Source: Silene conica
Lineage: Eukaryota; Streptophyta; Magnoliopsida; Caryophyllales; Caryophyllaceae
Reading direction: 5' to 3'
DNA: 64,000 nucleotides
Assembly: GCA_029255685.2 (NCBI GenBank)
Contig: CM055313.2
Span: forward strand, 54,475,579 to 54,539,578
The notes under the pieces are model-generated. The model made no database searches and was not told the DNA's origin. It saw only the letters and a list, made by a program, of their open reading frames with translations. Positions within the stretch are counted from its first letter, which is position 1. Every line of letters starts with the position of its first letter. Position numbers and translations under genes: made by a program. Positions 46,053 to 55,498 of the stretch are shown one piece after another.

Positions 46053-47248
46053 GTTTTTGAAATAGCTAATTTACTTCTATATTAGTTTACATAATTTATG
46101 ATTTTTAATTAGTTTAACAATATACTAACTTGCTTCTATTTTTTTTCATGTGCTAATGAGTTGAAGGCACTGATTATGAAAAGGGACGTGGATTAAAAGA
46201 TGGTGGCAATGATTTTGATACCGGTGTTAATGGTGAAACATCATCCCACTCTGATTATGAGGATTCAGATGAGTGTGATGAAGAAATAGATACTGAAAAT
46301 GAGGATGAACAAGTGAACTTAGATAACCAAGATCTCGTACTAGAAGGTAACTCCTTTAGTTAAAGAATTATTATTTTTCTAATATGATTAAAATCTTATT
46401 TATTTTCATTGAATTTAGCTAATATGAAAGAGAAAACAAGGGGACCAACAATGTAGCACCATATACACACAAGGCCTATGGAGAAACGCAAATCAATAAT
46501 TCTGAATGAGTTTGGGCAGCCCATTGGTCCTATAACCGAGAAAGAAGATACTGTGAGCGAGTTTTCTGGTTTCTTAGGTACAATAGGTCGGGATTATAGT
46601 TATGCGCCAATAGTAATTGTTCCCAACAAAGATAAAATGTGGGAATATGTTTTGGTAAGTGTCTTTGACAAAAAAAATTTACTTGATCATTCACAACTAT
46701 GGTTATCTGTTTTTCTCCCTAAAGCCTCCATAATTTATGTTGTTATGTAGTTGAAATATATGATACCTGTCGAAGGTAAGGATTGGGTCATCAAGACCAT
46801 AGGCTGTAAAACCCCTCGTCGCAGTGGAAAATAAAACAAACAAACATGTCAAAATTTACGCGGAATTTAAACTTTAACATGAAGATAAACGAGGTGAATT
46901 AAAAACAAAACTGTACAACTGATAAAAACCAAAACATAGATGAGTATAACTGTCTAAGTACTGGAAGTATAAATACAAACAGCCTGGGATAGCATATCCC
47001 ACAGGCAATCAAAAACTGAAATGTAAAACTAGAGTCTAGCTAACGTAATAAGGTAAGGTCAATCGATGAAGGATCATCACTCGCTAGCTCCATGCAACCC
47101 AACAACTATCCAACCTGTCATGTACCTACATACATGTAAACATGTACGCCACAATCAGTGGGGAATGACTAGAGTTCTCCTAGCCACCTTTTGTAACGAC
47201 ACGTAACACATAAACATCCAACATACTCCAGCATATATAACATGTGAA

Positions 47249-47251
<3 letters not shown>

Positions 47252-47320
<69 letters not shown>
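47252..47320. repeat. AT dinucleotide microsatellite
   Basis: About 68 bp of (AT)n lie within the solo LTR. Confidence 0.95.
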
Positions 47321-47523
47321 ACTCAATCAACATGCAATTACTATGCAAGACTCTTAACCAACTTCGGAAATTATTTGGAAGGAGAGCTGGTTTCCCTTCC
47401 GGTTGCCCGGCCGGGGGGTCTTTCAATCCAAACCATTTACGAAACTAGCCAAAGAGTCATCCGATACCTTGGATAAACAATTCTATAATCATTAACACTC
47501 TATCTATCACAATCAATCAGCAA

Positions 47524-48028
47524 CATCTGACACTGTACCCCTACTCAAGCAAGCAGATGAAAATCAACAATGTCTAGGATCTACCCCTACTCAGGCAAGA
47601 ACTAGACACAATCTACAGTGCCCAAGTCACACCCCTGCTCAGGTTAGACTTGGTACTCAAATCAGCAAGCATACACTCGTGAACCCCTGCTCGGGCACGA
47701 GTGGATACCAATCAGCTAATAACGATCCACCGACCCTGTTCAGTCGTGACCATTACCCTTTGTAATGAAATCGGGATCCCTGCTCAGATCCAAACCCACT
47801 ACGGTCACACAAACGCATGGTAGAATAACGGTCCCTCCTCAGACATATTCTACCGCATCAAACATACACGTGTCGGTCTAAAGGTCCCTGCTCAGACGTA
47901 GCCGACACGCCACAAACACTCATATGTCAAGTTAGAGGATCCCTGCTTAGACCATAACTTGACATGCATACAAACATCAGCACATATCGTACTCTAACGG
48001 TCCCCTGCTCAGACATATTCTGATATGT
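47524..48028. repeat. Array of about eight to ten stem-loops with constant loop and variable stems
   Basis: Perfect arm pairs are CATCTG 47524/47554, TGTCTAG 47571/47602, CCAAGTC 47622/47647, CACTCGTG 47674/47696, GGTAGAATA 47819/47846, CGTGTCGG 47869/47902, ATGTCAAGTTA 47924/47955 and ACATATC 47982/48022. Each arm is followed by its own reverse complement. Each loop holds a version of CCCTGCTCAG. Two weaker units (4-5 bp arms) lie near 47731 and 47774. Spacing is about 50 bp. Stems share no sequence with each other. A related 41-42-bp block flanks the array at 47381-47422 and 48104-48144. Confidence 0.88.
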
Positions 48029-48290
48029 ACTACAACCAAATCCTTAGTCCTAACTTTACTAACTTCTAAACAACACTTAATTGACCCCGGAAACTAAGTT
48101 GAGGGAGAGTCGGTTTCCCTTTCGATTACCCGACCGGGGAGTCTCTATCCTCTCTCCATTCCCGAACCCAATATAGTGTCGCCCATCCTCTGGGGACCTC
48201 AAACACACATACAAGGCATACGGAACAAGTCTCAAGCAAATCGGACAAACCGATCAAAAGATAAAACGATTTTAAAGTGAAAAGGGTCCT

Positions 48291-48609
48291 CAGCCGGTCG
48301 CAGACATGCTGCCGGTCAGCCGGCTGACAACCCCTCACCCATAACAGCCTTTAAAAACAACGAAACCTATGAGGAAGGATCCCCAGTCGGTCGACCGGCC
48401 GCCGGCCACCCGGCTGGGAGACCCATTCCCAATTCCTCCTTTCTACGCGTAAGACACTCAAGAAGGTGTCTCAGCCGGTCGACCGGCGGCTAGCCAACCG
48501 GCGGCCAGCCAACCGGCTGAGCACCCACTCAGCTTGATTTTCTAAAACACGCAAAAACACCAAGAAGCCTTCCCAGTCGGTCGACCGTCTGTCGGTCGGT
48601 CGACCGGCT
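48291..48609. repeat. Four GC-rich hairpins with GGTCGACCGG-type arms
   Basis: Units lie at about 48291-48326, 48382-48418, 48470-48521 and 48575-48609. The last has 13-nt arms AGTCGGTCGACCG and CGGTCGACCGGCT around a 9-nt loop, the same loop length as the cassettes in the copia and Athila-like elements. Unit three is closed by CTCAGCCGG/CCGGCTGAG and contains a 15-bp direct repeat. Confidence 0.82.
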
Positions 48610-48879
48610 CAGAACCTCTGAACCAAAATTGCGAACATACAGTGATTCCAAAAACTCGACTAAATTGATTCTATTCTCAAAACTCGCAACAAGCAAAGAT
48701 TACCCAGCATGTATAACAATCATATGATACATAAGCAAGCATAAATCCAATAACAACCACATATTAACATCAAACTTAGTATCCGTCTTAACATTATAAA
48801 AACTGAAAATATGCAATATAAGCATATGAATATCATCAAACTTCAAATAAATCATGTGAAGATCATATGAGACTAATTC

Positions 48880-49630
48880 TGATGCGGGAGCATCCTCTAG
48901 TCTTCTAAGTCTTTCTCTTAAAACCGAATATGATTCTAATAGGATAAGGAATCCTAGTTGTTAAAGGATTTGCAGTTATATTAGGAATATGAGTCTTAAT
49001 TATATTAGGTTTAGGAGTCTGAAATCCTAGTCAAACTCTTTGTTTGAACTTAAGTAGGATTAGGGTTTTCTGGTAGGAACTAATTAAGGTATTCATATCT
49101 TAATTGGAGTAGGGTTTTTACACGGTTTAAGGCCTTATAAAAGGCAGCCGTTTTCTTTGTTTTAATCATCGAATTTTGAAGTTAAATTATCTATAAAGAT
49201 CATAAGTTTCTGTGTGAGCTTTTGAGTGACATTAATTAAGTTTCCGAGCTTAGTTTTTGGGATCGACTTTGCGAGGTTGATTTGCAGGGTGTGTTAGCCA
49301 ATTCCATCTTTTGCGAGAAAAGGTTGAGGATACATCATCTATCCATCTACAATCCATCATCCATTGATCATCTAGCATTCGTCCACAAGCCATCGTCCAT
49401 CAAACAGTTCACAGGACTGTTCAAAATCGTTCGTCCAAGTCTTGATTGCCGAGCCTTGTTCGTTCATCACTATATCGTTCATCATTGTTCATCGTTCATC
49501 ATCCATAGTTTGTTCATTATTTGTATTATTTCATCAAAGTTACTAATAAGTTTGTTATCTATCTTAAGAGTGTAATTCCGTTGCACTAGTATTCTTAAGG
49601 AGGATCAATCTAAGCTAGAGATCCGCATCA
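48880..49630 (+). mobile_element. Small solo LTR (TGATGCGG family)
   Basis: It is 751 bp, starting TGATGCGGGAGC and ending GATCCGCATCA, with a 5-bp duplication AATTC (48875-48879 and 49631-49635). A TATA-like TTATAAAAGGC lies near 49136. It is the same family as the LTR at 61563-62603, in the opposite orientation: the ends and the text around TCTGTGTGAGCTTTT agree. Confidence 0.88.
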
Positions 49631-52221
49631 AATTCCTAACATGTTACTAAACTTATATAGCAACAACAATTCAAAAAATAGAAACCACAACAAGAATCAT
49701 CAACAAAAGTGCTATTTTAACAAAAAGGCCGAGTTACTCGTAATTGTCACCTTAAAAGCGATTATACTCCAAAATCCTCCTCAATGACGTAGCTATCAAC
49801 TTCAGGATCCTCCAATCCAACCCCTACAACAAAAGAAACAGGTTTTATAAGCCTAAAACGGAATTTAGCCAAAACAGCGTCTTTTTCGAGTCTGATAAAA
49901 GTGAAATTGAAAGAGGTAGAAACCTTGCAAATCTTGCAAGGATTCCGAAAATGTAAGACTTACCGCGATTCGAGTTCGGGAAGAGGTCGAGATGAAGAAT
50001 TTAAGCTTTGGAAATGAAGAACAATGGGGAAAATGAATGTAACAGTGAAATGGTTTTGGATGTCGATGGAAGGGTTTGTTTTAGGGTTTTATATTGTCCT
50101 TTCCTTATTTTAAGTCGGGTTACTTGTTTTGTGAACGGATTCAAGTCGGGGTTTGAATATGCCAAGTTAACATCTTAAGAACTAAAACATTCTTAAGACG
50201 AATCTTAACGGAGAAACTTAAATTAAATTTAGGATTTGTTATTAAGATATTATTATATTCCGTAAAATAATTTAAAATGATTAAAATATTATTTACGAAA
50301 ATACGGGATGTACAATAGGCTCTGCTTGGAGAGTTCATAAATGTCGCTTCAAAAGAAAACATTATTACTCATATACAGATGACAAGAGCAGATGGCAAAA
50401 TAGATCCAAAACAGTTCCCGATGAAGACTTTGTCAAATTGCTTTCAAAGTGGAAAAAGAAAACCGAGAAGGTGATTTTCAAAAAAATATAATTTCTTTGC
50501 TTAAACTAAAAGTATTTAATCTAATCTATTAAAATATTAGATATATTGTATAGATTCAATATATTGTATAATGTACAGATACGCTGCTCACGCAACAAGG
50601 ATCACCGCCTATCCCAAAGGAATATGCACACCATTGGTGCGAAGAGCTTTGCAGTAGTACGCGAGAAAATGGTAAATGTTTTCAGTAAAAAACAATTGTT
50701 GTCTATAAAAATGAAGTATATATGGGTGATATTGAATATATATTGCATTCACAGAGAAATGAACATCCGACTAAAGAGGCACCTTCTCTAGCTGAAGTGT
50801 TCGAGCGAACTCGTAAGCGGAATGAGGGGAAGAAATATGATGATTCGTATAATGATACAGAAAAAAAAATTGTAAGTTTATATGTTCCGAAAGTAATATT
50901 TTTATTGTATTTTACGGTTCTATTTTGATTTTCATTCTAATTGCAGGAGGATATAAAACACTATGTAGCCCCTCAAGATGGAAGTGGTCCTTCAGATGCT
51001 TATTTAGGAGTTATGGGCAAGGGGTATGATGGGTTTTGTAGATTGTATGGCAGAGGTGTTTCCAATAAGAAGTTACAAGCGGTGAATGGAAACACGTCTT
51101 ATGTGGTCCCTGGAGAGATTCTGGAGTCGCTCAAAGCAAGTTTAATTAAAGATATAAGAGTAGATATGGATGCTCTAAATGAGAAGCATAAACAGTTGGA
51201 AGAAGAATATTTTAAAAAGATGACAGAGTTAGAAACAAATCAGAGAGAGCTTGATGCCGAGAGAGAAAACATGACTCAAGATATTTTGCATAAACTTCTT
51301 GAGAAGTTACCTTCGGAAATTGTAAAACAATATTTATATGAAAGGTATGTCTTCTCTACTATCAATGTACATGTTGTGGTAGTTGGTATTGGAAAAGTTG
51401 TTGGATACTTGTGAAACTTGCAGGTGACAAAGGTAGTTAACATGTTGTGTTAGTTGGTATTTGAGTCTATTAATAAAAAGTTGTTCACACTATTTTGTCT
51501 TTATTATATAAAAGATGAAGGGATTTCTTTCGCATGTTCGTGTCTTAGTACATTTCATTTGAATTATGGCAGCACGTTCATGGTTGTTTGGGGTTGGTTC
51601 TATTTGGCGCTATCTTCCTTTTACTGTGTCTTAGACTAACTCAGGCTTGACGAAGGCGCACTTTATTGGCAAGCTAAAGCTATTGATATATGACTACTAC
51701 TATTCTTATTGTGTTTATGTTGTTGATCTTTTTTCTGATGCATCCTGATGTGGGGGATGACTTTCCTTTGCTCTATGTTTTCAAGACACCTTAACAAATA
51801 GCAAATTCGGCCTATCTTATTCTAGCCTACCTCTTACCAAATTAACTCAATTTTGGTGCAAGCTAGAGCTTGTCTTAGGCTATTTTCCATCGAGATTAAC
51901 TGTTTATTGGTATCATTGGCATTTTTTTCAGGGCATAAGCTATGGAAATTATTAATGACTTCTATTGTCCAATGTAAGCCACCATGTCCGTATCAAAAGT
52001 TTAAGTGTTTTTTCATTGTTTTAATACTTATTTACTTCAAGTAAGAAATATTTTACCGTTTATGGTAATTATGTCCTATTCAGTGGGTGATTTATAGACG
52101 ACATTGTTTCTTTTCTCACAGGTCTCATTTTGGATTAACTATTAATGCAACTTATGCAATTTGGATGCAACGTCAGATGAAGTTGGGATTCGTTGGAGAA
52201 TTAAGCTCGCACAATGTTTAG

Positions 52222-52870
52222 TTTTTTATGTATACCAATAATTCTTCAAATATTTTTTAATTATGTTGGATATTGGGTATTTAGCTTCTTTTCTTTATGA
52301 CATTTTTTCATGATGTATTACGGAACATGGATTGATCTTTGATATTGTAATGAACATATGGTTTTGGAGTATCAATTAATAATTTTTTCGTTTCAATAAT
52401 GTATGTGGATAATATTTGTAGAGCTCAAACCGTGGTACAAATATAATTGTAATTTCATTTTGAAATAAAAAGTTGCATTAAGTCTAGAATAGTGTTACCT
52501 TTGATACAATCAAAAGTGTTGCATTACAACCAAAATAATGTTCCTCTCATATGTCATTTGAAAAAAATAGTGTTGCTACGGAAACAATAAGTGTTGCGAA
52601 ATTTTGGAGGGAATAAGAAAAGTGTTGCTTTTATAAATTTAAAGTGTTACCATAGCTTCTCAAAATAAGTGTTGCATAAAGAAAATTAATGCAACATTTT
52701 TAAAAAATGTTGCATTTGAGTAGAAAATGTTGCAAAAAATGTTGCAATGAGCTATTGCAACGAGACTTTAAGCAGCACAGTTAAAAATGTTGCTTAAACC
52801 ATATAGCAACATTTTAGAAGTCTTATGCAACATTTTCGACGTGTTGCAATAGAGCTGTTTTGTAGTAGTG
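52222..52870 (+). repeat. CACTA 3' subterminal repeats and terminal inverted repeat
   Basis: From about 52490 to 52860 the motif TGTTGC/GCAACA recurs many times in both orientations (for example GCAACATTTT, AAAATGTTGCA). Such clustered subterminal motifs are the binding sites of TnpA-type proteins in CACTA elements. The terminus is GTAGTAGTG at 52862-52870. Confidence 0.85.
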
Positions 52871-53695
52871 CGCATGTTTCCATCATTACGAAAACATGAT
52901 CAACTAAGGCCACACTAAGTAAAATTACAACCGTTTGCAAAATACGAAAATTAAACCATTCATTCATTCAACTATAATATATAAAAGATGCATCAACTAA
53001 TTAAATTATTCATTCAAGACATAATTCCGTAATTATGTAGAGTAATTTACCCAAACCACCATTTAACAATGACTTATATTATGTGATAATTCCTTAATTA
53101 CTCACATAATACGAAGTATTAATCAAACAATACTTATTCATATTATCGTATAACATGAATTAATCCAACATTATTTTAAACCGTTTAAAATAATTGGGTA
53201 TCAAAACTTGTGAACTTTTTCACAACATGTATACATTATCTTTATGATGCATAACAAGAAAAAAATAAGCCGAAAAAAAACAGGCTGCTTGAAAAAAAAA
53301 ATTAAATAAAAAGACAAAAAAAAAATTTCGTCAACAGTACTGTCGTACCGCCGTGAACAATATTTTGTTTTTTCAAAAACGTTTATGAAAATCATACAAA
53401 ATAAATTTCGTAAACCTAAGGCTCTGATACCACTTGTGGGAAAATATCTGTGTATATTCCAATACTTTATATGCAAGATTATAACGAAATTATAATTATG
53501 ATTTACAATCATAAACGAAATACAATATACAAGGATTGAGAACAACAATTAACCTTTGATCCTTGCAAGAGACCTAAGAACAGATATCAAAATAGATATC
53601 CTCCTAATTGCTGCACCCAAGACGCTCCGAGAAATACCCTTTCTAGAGTTAGAAACTGCAACAATTACCAATAATTTTTGGAAATGATGAAATAA

Positions 53696-53746
<51 letters not shown>

Positions 53747-54483
53747 CACGTCTGTTTTTGGAACTCTTGAAAGTATGTGTGTCGTGAGGCTAGTATATAT
53801 AGTAGTAGGTAGTGCTTGTTAATAACTCTTATACATAACCTTAACCACCTTGCAGAGTTTAGATATGATTTCTCAAATCCGTATTTGAGTATACCTAAAC
53901 TGCTACAAACTTAGAACTGACCGAGTACCATACCTATACTGACGGAACACTACTCCACTCGGCTCAACCAATTTTATCAGTATATGATCGGTTTTTATCC
54001 TCTTTTGTTTATAATTTTTATCTTATAAATATCGTATATTTATAATTACTAATTAAATATAACCGTTTATATTTAACTATATTATTCAATCTTTATTAAA
54101 TAATTCCATTACACACACTAATTAAATATAACATTTTACAATTAATTACGAATTAACATTTTAATTCGTCTCAGCTAGTATTCTTTAATCAGTATTAAAT
54201 AATCGTCATTATATTGACTAACCGTTTAGTCGTATAAGCCTATAAGGTATCAATTTGATTACATTTTCATCAAATCATATCTCTCAGATTACATCCTTTA
54301 GGTGTGACTCTTATGAGCAGTTGATCACCGTCATCTGTATGACAAAAACGTCAAACTTCTAGCAAGTCAACCGTTATCATTAAACGTTAATCAACTGATT
54401 ATAATACAAAGTATACTCTGTGAACCTTTAAGAGATTTATACATATTATCACACTAATTGTGGAGAAGACACTGACTCCAACA
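52871..54483 (-). mobile_element. Second copia copy, 5' end only
   Basis: On the minus strand a 1049-bp LTR (54483-53435, ends TGTTGGAG and CCCACA), a primer site TGGTATCAGAGC (53432-53421) and about 550 bp of leader are related to the copia element at 7263-13562. The leader is cut at the CACTA terminus (52870/52871). The rest of the element would lie beyond the CACTA left end but was not found. No hairpin cassettes are present in this leader. Confidence 0.85.
53435..54483 (-). repeat. 5' LTR of the second copia copy
   Basis: It is bounded by the TGGTATCAGAGC primer site and TG/CA termini. It includes a GA microsatellite at about 53696-53742. It is clearly diverged from the LTR at 12569-13562. 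Confidence 0.85.
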
Positions 54484-55498
54484 TTAACAACGTCCGCTTT
54501 TTTATATAACAACGACCGTTGTTAAAGCTCATATCTGTAGTAATGTAAGTGATACAGTTTTTATGAAAGAACACACCATAATTGACTTTTTTTATATAAC
54601 TCCATTACTAATGAACACAATTGAATTCCATATTAATACACAAATTCTTATTTGCAACGACACTATCCGTCGCAAGTTTGTGACAGATACCGTTTCCTCT
54701 CACAAAAATACCCACTTTTTCTCTTTCTCCAACACTATTCATGTGATCCCCTTTCTCCACTAACTCATTTTCTATCCATTTTATCTCACAAAATATTCGT
54801 CACAAATAATGACCCGTCGTAAGCAAGACTTACTAATATTAATAAACTAACAGATGAAAATATCCGTGTTAATAGTAACTTTAACATTGAACCCTAGTAA
54901 CTCCGTGAGCACGTATAGAGACGATATTCTATTGATGAGTTGTGACATATAATGGCACCGGTACTCCGTACTCAGTACTACAGTAGTGTCACCTCAACAC
55001 GGCCCCACTAACCTTTTACAGTAGATTAGGGAATCTACTGTAATGAAAAACTTTGTTGATTATTACAGTTCCATTGAGTACACATCCTACAGAGTACTGG
55101 CAGTTGAATAAACAGTAAACCCAAATAAAACATCCAGTTATAAGTATTCACCTTTCATCATCAATTCTGTCAACGTACAGTTTCAGTATTCTCACCAATC
55201 ATGGATCAACAAATAATGGTGCATAAAGTTTGTTCAATCTTCAAACCCAAATCTCACTTGATATTATACTCGAATATATACATGCCCACCAAATGTTCGA
55301 CAAAATGCCTCTATGAATGCCCCACTTTCCCCCCACTACCCTTCTCCACCTTCACCATTTCCGTCCATTAAATATTCTCTTACCCATCATACTTTACCAT
55401 AAATTTGCACCAAAAACCATATAGTATACAAAATTACAATTGTCATAATAATTTTCATAATTTTGTCACATGGTATTTTTGTAGGAGGGTGTACCAGT
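54484..55498. other. Upstream region of the SMXL gene with MITE fragments
   Basis: 54484-54546 has ACAACGACCGTTGTTA-type text and ends CTGTAGTAATG, resembling the terminus of a non-autonomous CACTA-like repeat. 54640-54840 contains CCGTCGCAAG and CGTCACAAATAATG text shared with part of the MITE at 41870-42080. From about 54850 to 55498 I see no repeat. This probably holds the promoter and 5' UTR of the gene, but no TATA box could be fixed. Confidence 0.4.

Larger units (their letters stand above)
46805..50314 (-). mobile_element. Solo LTR with hairpin arrays, in the TnpA-like gene
   Basis: It is 3510 bp with a 6-bp duplication ATAGGC (46799-46804 and 50315-50320). The plus-strand ends are TGTAAAACCCC and GGGATGTACA. 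The minus-strand start TGTACATCCCGTATTTT resembles the LARD LTR start, so it is probably a related Ty3 family in minus orientation. It contains a TA microsatellite, a stem-loop array (47524-48028), GC-rich hairpins (48291-48609) and a nested small LTR (48880-49630). No gene was seen. Some LTR length is due to the nested 756 bp. Confidence 0.82.
44867..52221 (+). pseudogene. Second CACTA gene (Ptta/En/Spm, TnpA-like), about nine exons, interrupted
   Basis: Plausible exons by splice signals and frame are 44867-45136, 45224-45427, 46167-46346, 46419-46654, 46751-46804 plus 50321-50470, 50579-50671, 50755-50871, 50947-51344 and 52122-52221. The start MTDKQYVSNDYDRIRHERIAKNKRRLQ is followed by Lys/Asp-rich text. 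The Ptta/En/Spm transposase-24-type block is spread over exons: KRKSIILNEFGQPIGPITE, KTIGSAWRVHKCRFKRKHYY, LSQRNMHTIGAKSFAVVREKM and APSLAEVFERTRKRNEGKKY. A Glu/Lys-rich coiled coil lies near 51180-51310. A solo LTR splits the codon run between KTIG and SAW. In known CACTA elements such a protein binds subterminal repeats. An in-frame TAG at about 46454 adds to its decay. Confidence 0.75.
36421..52870 (+). mobile_element. CACTA (En/Spm) DNA transposon, autonomous-type but decayed
   Basis: It holds a TNP2-type transposase gene (36844-44387) and a second, multi-exon Ptta/En/Spm-type gene (44867-52221). The right end is the CACTA terminal inverted repeat: reverse complement CACTACTACAAAACAGC at 52870. 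The left terminus was not found, so the left limit given is only where transposon-derived sequence begins. Five later insertions and several stops or frameshifts make it inactive. Its genes are on the plus strand. Confidence 0.85.

Noticed and set aside
47524..48028. Interpretation of the array as a CRISPR-like array
   Set aside because: The repeated element is a short loop core and the variable parts are self-complementary stems, not spacers between identical repeats. The setting is a plant LTR.
55463..55498. Earlier in-frame Met of the SMXL ORF
   Set aside because: The family begins at the conserved MPTP start. The 12 extra residues have no counterpart in known members.
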